64,000 bases of DNA from Loktanella salsilacus (lineage in GTDB: Bacteria > Pseudomonadota > Alphaproteobacteria > Rhodobacterales > Rhodobacteraceae): assembly GCF_900114485.1 (NCBI RefSeq), contig NZ_FOTF01000001.1, forward strand, positions 248,001 to 312,000, written 5' to 3'. Both the position numbers and the translations under genes were made by a program. Below, piece after piece: positions 21,048-31,443 of the stretch. The first letter of the stretch is position 1. Every line of letters begins with the position of its first letter. The notes beneath the pieces are model-generated. The model was not told where the DNA came from. It searched no databases and was given only the letters and a program-made list of their open reading frames with translations.

Positions 21048-22220
21048 ATGCATGTCCACACCCTGATCCTTGGCGCTGGCGCCGCCGGCCTGATGGCCGC
21101 CGCCCACGCTGGCCCCGATACGCTGGTCGTTGACCATGCCCGCGCGCCGGGCGAGAAAATCCGCATCTCTGGCGGGGGGCGCTGCAATTTCACGAATATG
21201 CACACCAGCCCGGACCGCTTTATCAGCCAGAACCCGCATTTCGCGAAATCGGCGCTGTCGCGCTATACGCAATGGGATTTCATCGCGCTGGTCGATGCGC
21301 ATGGGATCGCGCACCACGAAAAGACGCTGGGCCAGTTGTTCTGCGACGGCTCTGCCAAGCAAATCGTGCAGATGCTGCTGACCGAGGCAGAGCGTGCTGG
21401 CGCAAAAATCTGGCTGGACACCGCGATTGGCGCGGTCCGCCACGACGGCATGTTCCTCGTCACGCTAACACGGGGTGGACGCGACATTGACGTGACCGCC
21501 GATAACCTGATCCTTGCCACGGGGGGCAAATCCATCCCCAAGATGGGCGCGACCGATCTGGCCTACCGCGTGGCGGCGCAGTTTGATCTGCCTTTGGTGA
21601 CGCCGCGCCCCGGGCTGGTGCCCTTCACCTTTACGGACGAGCGTTTCAAACCGCTGGCAGGCACCGCCCTGCCCGCGCGGGTGACGGCGCAAGGCCCCGG
21701 CTTTACCGAGGCGCTGCTCTTCACGCATCGCGGCCTGTCCGGCCCGGCCATCTTGCAGGCCTCGTCCTATTGGCCCGAGGGTGATCCGATCACGGTCGAT
21801 TTGTCCCCTGCCGCGCCGCTGGGCGATATTCTGATTGCCGCAAAACAGACCGAAGGGCGCAAAGGCCTGACCAGCGTGCTGTCGCGCCACCTGCCCGCGC
21901 GATTGGTGCAATACCTTGCGCCGGACTGGCCAACGGCAAACCTTGCAGACCTGCCGGACGCCGCGCTGCGCGATTTAGGCACGGCCCTGCATCAGTGGCA
22001 GCTAACCCCGACCGGCACCGAAGGTTATCGCACCGCAGAGGTTACGCTGGGCGGTATCGACACCGCCGCGCTGAATTCCCGCACGATGGAGGCCAAGACC
22101 GTGCCGGGCCTGTTTGCTATTGGCGAGGCCGTCGATGTTACCGGCTGGCTGGGCGGATATAACTTTCAGTGGGCCTGGTCGTCGGGCTGGGCCGCAGGCA
22201 CCGCCATCGCAGGGCGATAA
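21048..22220 (+). CDS. NAD(P)/FAD-dependent oxidoreductase, HI0933/BaiN (YhiN) family
   Basis: The 390-residue flavoprotein begins at once with the dinucleotide motif HTLILGAGAAGLMAAAHAG, continues with the family signature EKIRISGGGRCNFTNMHTSP (about 38-57), LATGGKSIPKMGATDLAYRVA (about 155-175), and ends with FAIGEAVDVTGWLGGYNFQWAWSSGWAAGTAIAG, the C-terminal HI0933 motif. The reaction is not well established for the family. The ATG at 21048 gives the usual length; the frame opens much earlier, inside the divergent ftsW gene. It is the only plus-strand gene inside the dcw cluster and splits murD from ftsW. Its stop lies 21 bases from the murD stop. Confidence 0.92.
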   Translation: MHVHTLILGAGAAGLMAAAHAGPDTLVVDHARAPGEKIRISGGGRCNFTNMHTSPDRFISQNPHFAKSALSRYTQWDFIALVDAHGIAHHEKTLGQLFCDGSAKQIVQMLLTEAERAGAKIWLDTAIGAVRHDGMFLVTLTRGGRDIDVTADNLILATGGKSIPKMGATDLAYRVAAQFDLPLVTPRPGLVPFTFTDERFKPLAGTALPARVTAQGPGFTEALLFTHRGLSGPAILQASSYWPEGDPITVDLSPAAPLGDILIAAKQTEGRKGLTSVLSRHLPARLVQYLAPDWPTANLADLPDAALRDLGTALHQWQLTPTGTEGYRTAEVTLGGIDTAALNSRTMEAKTVPGLFAIGEAVDVTGWLGGYNFQWAWSSGWAAGTAIAGR

Positions 22221-22241
22221 CGGTGCAGTCAATTTTCGCCC

Positions 22242-23639
22242 CTAAGCGATGCCAGCCAGCACCTGCGCGGTGAAATCATCGCCCCGCGCGGCAAAGCTGT
22301 CGTATTGGTCAAAAGACGCACAGGCCGGGGCCAACAGCACCACTTCGCCCGCCACCGCATCGGCGCGGGCGCGGGCCACAGCGACGTCCATTGTGCCGCA
22401 GATCTCGGCCTCGATCCCCCGCAATTGACGGGCAAAGCTTTCGGCCTCGCGCCCGATGACATAGGCTTTTTTGACCGCGCCAAGATGCGGCAATAGCCCA
22501 TCAAGCCCGCCTTCTTTTTGCAGACCGCCGCAAATCCAGCGGATCGCGGGAAAGGCCTGCAACGCCTTCGCTGCGGCGTCGACGTTGGTGGCTTTGCTGT
22601 CGTTGACGAACTGCACGCCGCCCGCTTCGGCGACCAACTGACTGCGATGCGGCAGACCGGGATAGCTGTGCAAAGCCGCCTCAATCCCCTTGGGGCCGAT
22701 CCCCAGCGTGCGCACGGCCGCATAGGCGGCGCAGGCGTTTTGATGGTTATGCGCGCCCGGCAATCCCTTGATGCCGCGCAGATCAATAGACGCCATTTGC
22801 TTGCCCCGGCGATATTCGCTTAGGAAGCCTTTGCGCGCAAAGACCGTCCAGCCGTCGGTCAGCTTGCGATTGACAGAAACGCGGATCAGGCGGTCGTCGC
22901 CAAAGTTTTCCACCAGCTGGTTCGCCAGTGACCGGCCTTCGTTTTCATCGACACCAATAACGCAGCGGTCCGGCCCGCCTTCGGCGAACAGACGGCGCTT
23001 GGCGGCGAAATAGCCGCCCAGTCCGGCGTGGCGGTCCAGATGGTCGGGGCTGATATTGGTCAAAACCGCAACGTCTGGCGTCAGGTTCCGGGCCAGATCG
23101 GTCTGATAGCTCGACAGTTCCAGCACCACGACTTCGCCGTCATGCGCGGGGTCGATGTCGAGCACGCCGCGGCCGATGTTGCCAGCCAATTGCGCCGGGC
23201 GGCCGTTTTCCACAAGGATGTGGTGGATCAAGGCCGAGGTCGTAGATTTGCCGTTCGATCCGGTGATCGCGATCACGCGGGGTGCGGCATCGAACCCATC
23301 CCAATCGTCGGTGGCATAGGAGCGAAAGAACAGGCCAATATCATTATCCACGGGCACGCCCGCATCCCATGCCGCCGCGATGACGGGGTTTGGCGAGGGG
23401 TACAGGTGCGGAATGCCGGGGGATACGATCAGCGCGGCGATGCCGTCAAAGGCACCGGGTGCGGTCAGATCGCGCACGATCCAGCCTTCAGCCTCTGCCG
23501 TGTCGCGGCCCCGCGGGCTGTCGTCCCATACGATCGGCGTTGCGCCGCCAGCGGCCAAGGCGCGGGCCGTCGCCAGTCCCGACCGGCCAAGCCCCAGTAC
23601 AGCAACCTGCCGTCCGTCATATCCTTGAACCGGTATCAT
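22242..23639 (-). CDS. murD: UDP-N-acetylmuramoyl-L-alanine--D-glutamate ligase MurD
   Basis: The 465-residue Mur ligase adds D-glutamate. It shows [17 protein letters not shown] (about 13-29), the ATP loop [18 protein letters not shown] (about 119-136), [13 protein letters not shown], and the C-terminal [16 protein letters not shown] and [22 protein letters not shown] motifs, diagnostic for MurD. The ATG at 23639 gives the standard N terminus [16 protein letters not shown]; its ribosome site is weak. Neighbours are an unrecognised gene upstream and the convergent flavoprotein gene downstream. Confidence 0.96.
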   Translation of the reverse strand: MIPVQGYDGRQVAVLGLGRSGLATARALAAGGATPIVWDDSPRGRDTAEAEGWIVRDLTAPGAFDGIAALIVSPGIPHLYPSPNPVIAAAWDAGVPVDNDIGLFFRSYATDDWDGFDAAPRVIAITGSNGKSTTSALIHHILVENGRPAQLAGNIGRGVLDIDPAHDGEVVVLELSSYQTDLARNLTPDVAVLTNISPDHLDRHAGLGGYFAAKRRLFAEGGPDRCVIGVDENEGRSLANQLVENFGDDRLIRVSVNRKLTDGWTVFARKGFLSEYRRGKQMASIDLRGIKGLPGAHNHQNACAAYAAVRTLGIGPKGIEAALHSYPGLPHRSQLVAEAGGVQFVNDSKATNVDAAAKALQAFPAIRWICGGLQKEGGLDGLLPHLGAVKKAYVIGREAESFARQLRGIEAEICGTMDVAVARARADAVAGEVVLLAPACASFDQYDSFAARGDDFTAQVLAGIA

Positions 23640-23700
23640 CGCGCACCCCATGGCTGTTTGGGCGGACATTGCCCTGTGCGGGGTCCGGGATGCAAGAGCG

Positions 23701-24177
23701 TCAGCGCACGGGGGGCGCGCCGAATTGCATTCCGGGTCCGGTTCCTGCGTTCAACGTCCAGACGGCAGCGATGAACTGGTGCATGGGGCGGGCAAAACCC
23801 TGATCATCCTCAATCACCAGGCTGCGCCATGCGCCATTTACCTGAAGCGGAATGCTGGGCCCGTCATAGGCAAGGTACAGGTCTGGGTTGCTGTCTGGCA
23901 GATCATCATCCGCCGGATCAGCAAGCGGGACGCCGCGGGCCATGCGTGTCATCGCGTCCAGAATTAAAAAGGTCTGTCTGGCCCTGCGCCCGGCAAAGAA
24001 GATAGGCGCGCGGTATTTGCCATCAATCATGGCGTCAAAAATATAGTCAGCCCGCGCATTGCGCCGCACACCGGGCAAAAGCGACAGGTTCAAGCTGCAC
24101 AGATCGTATTTAAACAGACCTGCGTCTTCGTAACTGGGGGTCACCAACGCGGGGTCGAGACGGTTATCAGGCATCAT
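23701..24177 (-). CDS. Unrecognised protein between mraY and murD
   Basis: The 158-residue product starts [37 protein letters not shown] do not recognise a family. It has no signal peptide and no clear membrane segment; the composition is mixed and globular, with [28 protein letters not shown] in the middle and an acidic patch [15 protein letters not shown]. Its base composition resembles the neighbours, which argues against recent transfer. It lies 123 bp after mraY and 61 bp before murD on the same strand, so it is probably cotranscribed and could be an accessory to precursor synthesis or a passenger. Either of two adjacent ATG codons could start it. Confidence 0.7.
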   Translation of the reverse strand: MMPDNRLDPALVTPSYEDAGLFKYDLCSLNLSLLPGVRRNARADYIFDAMIDGKYRAPIFFAGRRARQTFLILDAMTRMARGVPLADPADDDLPDSNPDLYLAYDGPSIPLQVNGAWRSLVIEDDQGFARPMHQFIAAVWTLNAGTGPGMQFGAPPVR

Positions 24178-24300
24178 CCATACTTTCGCCAGTCACTGCC
24201 GCACCATGTTTAGGCCGCAGGTCTGAATGAAAGGTGAATGCCTATGCTAAAGCGAAGGTCATCACGGGGGACCGGCGGGCCCCCGCAGATGCATGCTGGA

Positions 24301-25383
24301 TTACCGTACCTTCAGCGTCGCAAGGCCGATCATCGCGAGGATCAGCGAGATGATCCAAAAGCGGATGACGATCTGCGGCTCGGCCCAGCCCTTTTTCTCG
24401 TAATGGTGGTGGATCGGGGCCATCAGGAACACGCGTTTTCCCGTGCGCTTGAAATACAGCACTTGGATGATGACGCTCAGCGCCTCGACCACGAACAAAC
24501 CGCCGACGATGGCCAAGACGATCTCGTGCTTGGTCGCGACAGCGATTGCACCCAGCGCGCCGCCAAGGGCAAGCGATCCGGTGTCGCCCATGAACACGGC
24601 GGCGGGCGGTGCGTTATACCACAAGAACCCAAGGCCACCGCCGATCAGGCCAGCGCAGAACACCAAAATCTCACCCGAGTCAGGCACATAGTGCAGGCCA
24701 AGGCTTAGGGAAAAGTCAACGCGGCCAACGAAGTAGGCGATGATGCCAAAGGTGCCCGCAGCGATCATCACAGGCATGATGGCAAGGCCGTCCAGACCGT
24801 CGGTCAGGTTCACCGCATTGGCCGCGCCCACAATCACGATGATCGAAAAGGGCACGAACAGGAAACCCATGTTGATCAACACGTCCTTAAAGATCGGCAC
24901 GGCCAGTTGGTTCGTCAGCTCTGCCGGATGGTATTGCGCCGCCCAATAGCCCGCAATCGCGGCGATCAGCAGGCCCAGCACAATGCGGACCCGGCCCGAC
25001 ACGCCGTTGGTATTCTGCTTGCTAACCTTCGCGTAATCGTCGGCAAAGCCGATGGCAGCAAAGGCCAGCGTCACAAACAGCACCATCCAGACGTAAGGGT
25101 TATCCAGCCGCGCCCAAAGCAGGGTCGAGGTCGTCAGCGCGCCGACGATCAGCAGCCCGCCCATGGTTGGCGTGCCAGCCTTGGCAAAGTGCCCCTCTGG
25201 CCCGTCAGTGCGGATCGGTTGACCCTTGCCTTGCTTGCGGCGCAGCACGTTGATCAGTGGCAGACCAAAGATAAAGCCGAACACCAGCGCGGTCAGGAAC
25301 GCCCCGCCCGCGCGAAATGTGATATAGCGGAACAGATTGAAAAAATCGCCGCCGTCCGACAGCTCTGTCAGCCAATACAACAT
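24301..25383 (-). CDS. mraY: Phospho-N-acetylmuramoyl-pentapeptide transferase MraY
   Basis: The 360-residue integral membrane enzyme makes lipid I from UDP-MurNAc-pentapeptide and undecaprenyl phosphate. About ten membrane segments are visible. Catalytic motifs include [30 protein letters not shown] with the adjacent aspartates, [16 protein letters not shown], and the loop [28 protein letters not shown]. Length is normal. It lies 24 bases after murF. Confidence 0.98.
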   Translation of the reverse strand: MLYWLTELSDGGDFFNLFRYITFRAGGAFLTALVFGFIFGLPLINVLRRKQGKGQPIRTDGPEGHFAKAGTPTMGGLLIVGALTTSTLLWARLDNPYVWMVLFVTLAFAAIGFADDYAKVSKQNTNGVSGRVRIVLGLLIAAIAGYWAAQYHPAELTNQLAVPIFKDVLINMGFLFVPFSIIVIVGAANAVNLTDGLDGLAIMPVMIAAGTFGIIAYFVGRVDFSLSLGLHYVPDSGEILVFCAGLIGGGLGFLWYNAPPAAVFMGDTGSLALGGALGAIAVATKHEIVLAIVGGLFVVEALSVIIQVLYFKRTGKRVFLMAPIHHHYEKKGWAEPQIVIRFWIISLILAMIGLATLKVR

Positions 25384-25407
25384 CTGGTTATTTCCTTGCT
25401 TTTATCG

Positions 25408-26826
25408 TCAAGAGCGATGCCCGAGTTTGCGGATCGCGTCAACAACGCGGGACACTTTGCTGCCCTTTGATCCCTTGACCAGCACAACATCGCCTGCATC
25501 CACAAGGCGCGCGACCTGGCCTGCCAGATCGTCCGCCTCTGGTGCCCATTGGCCGCGCAGATCGGCAGGCAGGGCGTCAAACAGCGCCCGCATGCGCGGC
25601 CCTGCGCAATGCACGATATGCGCTTTGGCAAGATGAGGATCGTCCGCAAGCGCGGTGTGCATCCCGATTTCGTCCGGCCCCAGTTCCAGCATATCGCCCA
25701 AGATCGCGACGCGGCGCCCTTTGACGATGCGGCCCACGCCGTCGCGCGGGGTGCTGGCCGACAGGACCTCTAGCGCGGCGGTCATGGATGTCGGGTTGGC
25801 GTTAAAGGCGTCGTCGATCAGGTCGAGGGTTTCTTCGGCAATGCCGTAATCCAGCACAACGATTTCGCGCGTGCCGCGCCCCATAGGCGGCTGCCACTGG
25901 CCAATATCCTGCGCCGCCTGCACCGGGTCCGCGCCAAGCGCATCGCAAGCAGCCAGCACGGCCACGGCGTTCATCGCGAAATGGCGGCCGGGGACAGAGA
26001 GTTTGAACAGATAGTCAGTGCCGTTGTGGCTGGCGTTAATCACGGTCGCGCTGTCGGTGATGCGCACATCACCAAGCGCCCAGTCCGCGCCTTTGCCAAA
26101 GGTTGCGATCTTGTGCTGCCCTGCCGCCGCATGGTCCAGCAAGATGTGCGATGTCTCTAGGTCGGCGTTCAGTACGGCGATGCCGCCCGCCTCTAGCCCG
26201 TCCATGATCGAGGCTTTCTCGGCAGCGATGCCGGACAGTGCGCCAAAGGCCTCTAGATGCGCGGCGGCGACGGTGGTGACCATGGCAACATCGGGGCGCG
26301 CCAATTTAGCCAGCGGCGCGATCTCTCCGGGGTTGCTCATGCCGATTTCGATGATCGCGAACTCGGTATCCGCAGGCATCCGCGCAAGGGTCAGGGGCAC
26401 GCCCCAGTGGTTGTTATAAGACGCCTCTGCCGCGTGGGTACGTCCCTGCGGCGTCAGCGCGGCGCGCAGCATTTCCTTGGTCGATGTTTTACCGACAGAG
26501 CCGGTCACGGCCACAACGCGGGCCTGCGTGCGGGCGCGGGCTGCGGCACCCAGCGCCTCTAGCGCGCGCAGCACATCAACCACAATCAGCAGCGGCGCAT
26601 CATCCGCCACGCCGTCCGGGCGGTGCGTGACCAATGCGGCGGCGGCCCCATTTGCCAGCGCCTGCGCCACGAATTCGTGCCCGTCGCGTGCGGCAGCAAG
26701 GGCGACGAACAGATCGCCCGGCTGCAAGGTGCGCGTGTCAATCGAGACACCGTTCGCATGCCAGTCACCTGTGACCGTCCCGCCGGTGGCAAGGGCGGCG
26801 TCAGCGGCGGTCCAAAGCGGGTTCAT
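25408..26826 (-). CDS. murF: UDP-MurNAc-tripeptide--D-Ala-D-Ala ligase MurF
   Basis: The 472-residue Mur ligase adds the D-Ala-D-Ala dipeptide. The ATP loop VVAVTGSVGKTSTKEMLRAAL (about 104-124), YNNHWGVPLTLARMP and EIGMSNPGEIAPLAKLARPD are MurF-specific, as is YNANPTSM, here DAFNANPTSMTAALEVL. Its start overlaps the murE stop as ATGA. Confidence 0.97.
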   Translation of the reverse strand: MNPLWTAADAALATGGTVTGDWHANGVSIDTRTLQPGDLFVALAAARDGHEFVAQALANGAAAALVTHRPDGVADDAPLLIVVDVLRALEALGAAARARTQARVVAVTGSVGKTSTKEMLRAALTPQGRTHAAEASYNNHWGVPLTLARMPADTEFAIIEIGMSNPGEIAPLAKLARPDVAMVTTVAAAHLEAFGALSGIAAEKASIMDGLEAGGIAVLNADLETSHILLDHAAAGQHKIATFGKGADWALGDVRITDSATVINASHNGTDYLFKLSVPGRHFAMNAVAVLAACDALGADPVQAAQDIGQWQPPMGRGTREIVVLDYGIAEETLDLIDDAFNANPTSMTAALEVLSASTPRDGVGRIVKGRRVAILGDMLELGPDEIGMHTALADDPHLAKAHIVHCAGPRMRALFDALPADLRGQWAPEADDLAGQVARLVDAGDVVLVKGSKGSKVSRVVDAIRKLGHRS

Positions 26827-28310
26827 ATCTTGCCTTCCAATGCGGCGACAGCAACGCTGGCTTGTTCCGCGTCGTCAAAGGGCAGCACCGTATCGCCGAT
26901 GGTTTGCCCGGTTTCATGGCCTTTGCCTGCGATCAACAGCGCATCGCCCGGCCCCAGCGCGTCGATGCCGCGCAGGATTGCCTCGGCGCGGTCGCCGACC
27001 TCGATCACCTCGGCGGTGCCTTTTGCGCCGGCCAACACGGCAGCACGGATATCCTCGGGCCGTTCAGAGCGGGGATTGTCGTCCGTCACGATCACCAGAT
27101 CCGCGTTTTCCGCCGCCGCCTGCCCCATCAAGGGCCGCTTGCTAGCGTCGCGATCACCGCCAGCGCCGACGATAACGATCAGGCGGCCCATGACATGCGG
27201 CTTGAGCGCCTTGAGCGCGGTTTGCACGGCATCCGGCGTATGGGCGTAATCGACAAAAACCGTGGCCCCGTTATCGCGGCGCGCGACAAGTTGCATGCGC
27301 CCGCGCACGGTCGTCAGCTGGTCCATGACATCAAAGACTTCGCCCGGAATAGCCCCCGCCGCGATGGCAAGGCCGCAGGCCAGCGCAACGTTATCCGCCT
27401 GAAAGCCGCCGATCAGGTTCAGCCGCGCAGTATGCGGGCGATCCTGCCAAGAAAAGCGCAGGTCTTGGCCCGTGTCGTCAAACCGCTGGCTGAGGATGCG
27501 CAGGCGCGCGTCCGGGTGGCGACCGACGCCGATCACTTCGATGCCGCGGGTGGTGCACAGGCTGGCAACCTCGTGCCCGCGTGGATCGTCAAAGTTCACG
27601 ACGGCGACGCCGTCTTCGGACAGCACGCGGGTGAACAGGCCCATTTTGGCGTCAAAATACGCCTCGAACGTGTGGTGATAGTCCAGATGGTCCTGCGTGA
27701 AGTTGGTAAAGCCCGCCGCATGCAGCACGACGCCGTCAAGGCGGCGCTGGTCTAGGCCGTGGCTTGATGCCTCCATCGCGGCATGGGTGATGCCAGCGGC
27801 TTCGGCTTGCGCCAGTACGCGGTGCAGGGTCACGGGATCAGGGGTGGTGTGATGCAGGGGCGCGGACCATGCGCCTTCGACCCCGGTGGTGCCAATGTTG
27901 ATGCCGGGATAGCCAAGCGCCTCCCAGATCTGGCGGGTAAAGGTGGATACGCTGGTTTTGCCGTTGGTGCCGGTGACGGCGACCATGACGTCGGGGTGCG
28001 GTCCAAACCACAGCGATGCGGTCTGCGCCAAGGCTGCGCGGGGGTCTTCGGCGATGATCAGCGCGGCGTCCGATCCGGCCAGCGCCTCTGCTGCCAATTG
28101 CGCGCCGTCCGCGTCGGTCAGGATCGCGCTTGCGCCCTTTTCCAGCGCCATGGCGATAAAGGCAGCGCCATGCACTTTGCTGCCCGGCATCGCGGCGAAC
28201 ATATGGCCCGGCCGCACGGCGCGGCTGTCGGTTGTCAGGCCTGCAATCTGGGGTCTGCGGCCGCCTTGCGCCGTTAATCCCAGTTCCGCCAGCGTTTTTG
28301 TCTGCGCCAT
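26823..28310 (-). CDS. murE: UDP-MurNAc-L-Ala-D-Glu--meso-diaminopimelate ligase MurE
   Basis: The 495-residue Mur ligase adds the third residue of the stem peptide. The ATP loop MVAVTGTNGKTSVSTFTRQIW (about 108-128), GTTGVEGAWSAPLHHTTPDP, EASSHGLDQRRLDG, and DYAHTPDAV are present. The substrate motif reads DDNPRSERPEDI; the DNPR form indicates meso-diaminopimelate rather than lysine. It lies 18 bases after ftsI and overlaps murF. Confidence 0.97.
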   Translation of the reverse strand: MAQTKTLAELGLTAQGGRRPQIAGLTTDSRAVRPGHMFAAMPGSKVHGAAFIAMALEKGASAILTDADGAQLAAEALAGSDAALIIAEDPRAALAQTASLWFGPHPDVMVAVTGTNGKTSVSTFTRQIWEALGYPGINIGTTGVEGAWSAPLHHTTPDPVTLHRVLAQAEAAGITHAAMEASSHGLDQRRLDGVVLHAAGFTNFTQDHLDYHHTFEAYFDAKMGLFTRVLSEDGVAVVNFDDPRGHEVASLCTTRGIEVIGVGRHPDARLRILSQRFDDTGQDLRFSWQDRPHTARLNLIGGFQADNVALACGLAIAAGAIPGEVFDVMDQLTTVRGRMQLVARRDNGATVFVDYAHTPDAVQTALKALKPHVMGRLIVIVGAGGDRDASKRPLMGQAAAENADLVIVTDDNPRSERPEDIRAAVLAGAKGTAEVIEVGDRAEAILRGIDALGPGDALLIAGKGHETGQTIGDTVLPFDDAEQASVAVAALEGKI

Positions 28311-28328
28311 GTCTTGGCCCTCGCCCGT

Positions 28329-30113
28329 TCAGTTCGAGGTGAGTGTTACACTGGCAACGTCAGAGACTTCAATCTGTGGTCGCAGTCCAAGCAGCGGTGC
28401 GACGCGGCGGATCATTTCAGCAGCGACCGGCACGGCGGTCCAGCCAGCAGTGCGGCGTGGCTTGTCACCGGAATTCTCGCTCGGCTCGTCCAGCGTGACG
28501 ATCAGCACATATTTGGGATCGTCGGCGGGAAAGACGCTGGCAAAGGTCGCGATGACCTTGTCGTCATAATAGCCGCCGCCGTTTTCCTTGGGCTTGTCAG
28601 CTGTGCCTGTCTTGCCGCCGACGCGGTAACCTTCGACATCGCCCATGGATGCGGTGCCACGGGTCACGACCTGGCGCAGCATGGACCGGGCGCGCGCGCT
28701 GACCTCTGGACGCACGACGCGGGCACCTTGCTGGACCGTATCCGATTTCAGCAAGGTCGGCAGCACGCGGGTGCCGCCGTTCAGCAAGGACGAATAGGCG
28801 GCGGCCAGATGCAGCGGCGAGTCGGAAATACCGTGACCGAAGCTGATCGTCATGGTGCTGATTTCAGACCAGTTTTTCGGCAATAGCGGCGCACCAGAAG
28901 GTGCCTCTGACAGCTCGACCGGGGTCGCCTCTGCGAGGCCCAGCGAGGTTAGGAATGCACGCTGACGTTCGCCGCCGATCTGCATGGCGATGCGGCCCGT
29001 GCCCACGTTCGAGGATTCGACGATGATATCGGTCGCGGACATGCTGGGCGGCAAATAGTGGCTGTCGCGGATGCGGAACCGGCCCCAAGTCAGCGGGCCT
29101 TTGGTGTCGATCATCGTGTCGGGGTTCAGCAACCCCAGTTCCATCGCCTGCGCGACGGCAAAGATTTTGAAGGTCGAGCCAAGCTCGTAAACGCCCTGCA
29201 CCGCGCGGTTAAACAGCGGGCTGTCGGACTGATCGCCGGTCAGCAAAACCTGCGGGCGGTTGTTGGGATCAAAGTCGGGCAAGGACGCCATGGCGATGAT
29301 TTCGCCGGTGTGGATGTCCATCAGGACCGATGCCGCGCCTTTGGCGTTCAGCAACTTCATGCCGCCATCAAGCACTTCTTCGGTCGCGGCCTGCACGCTA
29401 AGGTCCAGCGACAGTTGCAGCGGTTTGCCTTCGTTCGCGGGATCGCGCAGCAAGCTGTCGAAGTTACGCTCGATCCCGGCGACACCGATGACTTCGGCGC
29501 TGGCGACGTCTTCGCGGCCATAGCTGGCCCCGCCAAGGATGTGGGACGCGATGGGGCCGTTGGGATAAAGCCGCATTTCGCGCGGGCCGAACAGCAGCGC
29601 GGGGCTGCCGATGTCGTGGACCTGCTGCATCTGTTCGGGGGACAACTGTCTGCGAATCCAAACGAATTTACGCTTGCCGGTGAAATCCTTGATCAGGCGT
29701 TCTTCGTCGAGTTCCGGGAAAATTGCCTTCAGCTCGCTTGCGGCGCGCAGCGGGTCGATCATGTGCTGCGGCTGGGCGTACAGCGAGTGTGTCTCGAGGT
29801 TGGTGGCAAGGATGCGGCCATTGCGGTCGACGATATCAGCGCGCTGGCCGATGATCGGGTTGCCCGTCGCGGCGGTGCGCGGCTCTTCTGGGGCAGAGTT
29901 CGCGATGGTGCCCATCCGCAGGCCGATGGTCAGGAAAGCGACGGCAAAGAAGGCCCCCAGCACCAAAAGGCGCCCTTCGGCGCGGGCGCGGGATTTGTCG
30001 GCAATCGCTTCGTGGCGCAGGCGCAGGTTTTCGGCGGCAATCGCGCCGGGATCTTCGCCGCGTTCACGGGCTTTAAGGATACGGGCCAGCGGGCGAAGCG
30101 GTGTGCGGATCAT
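28329..30113 (-). CDS. ftsI: Division-specific transpeptidase FtsI (PBP3)
   Basis: The 594-residue class B penicillin-binding protein cross-links septal peptidoglycan. A basic N terminus and one membrane anchor (LLVLGAFFAVAFLTIGLRMG, about 49-68) precede the pedestal domain. The three active-site motifs are intact: ELGSTFKIFAVAQ (SxxK), ESSNVGTG (SxN) and VGGKTGTADKP (KTG). Its ATG overlaps the ftsL stop as ATGA. Confidence 0.97.
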   Translation of the reverse strand: MIRTPLRPLARILKARERGEDPGAIAAENLRLRHEAIADKSRARAEGRLLVLGAFFAVAFLTIGLRMGTIANSAPEEPRTAATGNPIIGQRADIVDRNGRILATNLETHSLYAQPQHMIDPLRAASELKAIFPELDEERLIKDFTGKRKFVWIRRQLSPEQMQQVHDIGSPALLFGPREMRLYPNGPIASHILGGASYGREDVASAEVIGVAGIERNFDSLLRDPANEGKPLQLSLDLSVQAATEEVLDGGMKLLNAKGAASVLMDIHTGEIIAMASLPDFDPNNRPQVLLTGDQSDSPLFNRAVQGVYELGSTFKIFAVAQAMELGLLNPDTMIDTKGPLTWGRFRIRDSHYLPPSMSATDIIVESSNVGTGRIAMQIGGERQRAFLTSLGLAEATPVELSEAPSGAPLLPKNWSEISTMTISFGHGISDSPLHLAAAYSSLLNGGTRVLPTLLKSDTVQQGARVVRPEVSARARSMLRQVVTRGTASMGDVEGYRVGGKTGTADKPKENGGGYYDDKVIATFASVFPADDPKYVLIVTLDEPSENSGDKPRRTAGWTAVPVAAEMIRRVAPLLGLRPQIEVSDVASVTLTSN

Positions 30114-30472
30114 AGCGGGTCCTCGCCGCCACCCGGGGTGACGGATCTAATGTCGATGGGATCGGTGATGGGCAGAATATCGGGCAGCGGATAAACGATG
30201 GATTCGATGTTGCCGAAGGCCTCTGGCCCCAGTGGCAGCAAGCCAAGGCGGTCAAAGTTAATCTCGGCCAGATCAATCAGGCGGTCCGGACGGTTCAGAT
30301 AGGCCCATTCGGCCCGCAGCATCCCCAGCCGTTCATGCGCATCACCAATCTGCGCGTGCAGACGGCGCACGTCCTTGATGGCTTGCTGCGTGGCGTAGTT
30401 TTCCTGGTAGGCCCAGAACGCCAGCCCCATGACGGAAAGCGCCGCCATCAGATACATCACGGCTCGCATCAT
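30110..30472 (-). CDS. ftsL: Cell division protein FtsL
   Basis: The 120-residue bitopic protein has one N-terminal membrane segment ([18 protein letters not shown], about 5-22) followed by a coiled coil ([44 protein letters not shown]) and a proline-rich tail, the layout of FtsL, which partners FtsB and FtsQ. Sequence conservation in this family is low; position between rsmH and ftsI is decisive. It overlaps rsmH upstream and ftsI downstream by ATGA. Confidence 0.9.
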   Translation of the reverse strand: MMRAVMYLMAALSVMGLAFWAYQENYATQQAIKDVRRLHAQIGDAHERLGMLRAEWAYLNRPDRLIDLAEINFDRLGLLPLGPEAFGNIESIVYPLPDILPITDPIDIRSVTPGGGEDPL

Positions 30473-31434
30473 TGCGCGTCACCCTTCATCATCGGCATCC
30501 CCATGTCCTTGCGATCCATCGGCTGCGCAGGCGCATCGGTGCGGATCGCGACCCGCAGCTTGGCCGAACGCGACCGCGGGTTCATCGCGACTTCATCTTT
30601 GTCCGCCACAATCGCCTTGCGCGTCTTTTGCGTAAAGGCGGGCACGACGGTGTCCAGCACTGGCGCATAGCGGTTCGCATTGGGCGTTGTCGCGCTGCGG
30701 GTCTGGATGAAACGTTTCGCCATCCGGTCCTCGACCGAATGGAATGTCACGACGGCCAGTTGCCCGCCGGGGGCCAGCGCACGTTCAGCCGCTTCCATGC
30801 CGGTAGCAAGTTCGCCGTATTCGTCGTTCACCGCGATACGCAGCGCCTGAAAGGTGCGCGTGGCGGGGTGGGATTGGTTCGGCTTGGGGCGCGGCAAGCA
30901 GGATTCCACGATCCGGGCCAGCTGCGCTGTCGTCGTCACGGGACGGGCTGCGACGATGGCTTTTGCGATGCGGCGGCTGGCACGCTCTTCACCGTAAAGA
31001 TAAATGATATCAGCGATTTCCGCCTCGTCCTTCATGTTGACAAGGTCGGCGGCAGAAAAGCCGGATTGCGACATCCGCATATCCAGCGGCCCGTCGCGCA
31101 TGAAGGAAAAGCCGCGCTCTGCCAGATCAAGCTGCATAGAGCTGACACCAAGGTCCAGCACGACGCCGTCAAGGTTCTGCGCGTATTCGTCCAGCTTGGA
31201 AAAGGTGCCGGCGACAGGCACGATCCGGTCGCCGTAGTCGCCGATCCAGTCCTGCGCCATCTCGAACGCGAGCGGGTCACGGTCGACGGCGATGACACGT
31301 TCAGCGCCCGCATCCAGCAGACGGCGGGTATAGCCCCCTGCCCCAAATGTACCGTCCAGCCACGTGCCATGAATCGGCGCGCATGCGTCGAGGATCGCAT
31401 TGATCAGGACGGGAATGTGGGGTGCATCTGACAT
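30469..31434 (-). CDS. rsmH: 16S rRNA (cytosine1402-N4)-methyltransferase RsmH
   Basis: The 321-residue S-adenosylmethionine enzyme (MraW) modifies C1402 in the ribosomal P site. [38 protein letters not shown] at the N terminus holds the SAM site; [33 protein letters not shown], the [16 protein letters not shown] region, and [17 protein letters not shown] follow. It lies 9 bases after mraZ and overlaps ftsL. Confidence 0.97.
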   Translation of the reverse strand: MSDAPHIPVLINAILDACAPIHGTWLDGTFGAGGYTRRLLDAGAERVIAVDRDPLAFEMAQDWIGDYGDRIVPVAGTFSKLDEYAQNLDGVVLDLGVSSMQLDLAERGFSFMRDGPLDMRMSQSGFSAADLVNMKDEAEIADIIYLYGEERASRRIAKAIVAARPVTTTAQLARIVESCLPRPKPNQSHPATRTFQALRIAVNDEYGELATGMEAAERALAPGGQLAVVTFHSVEDRMAKRFIQTRSATTPNANRYAPVLDTVVPAFTQKTRKAIVADKDEVAMNPRSRSAKLRVAIRTDAPAQPMDRKDMGMPMMKGDAQ

Positions 31435-31443
31435 GGTGGATCC

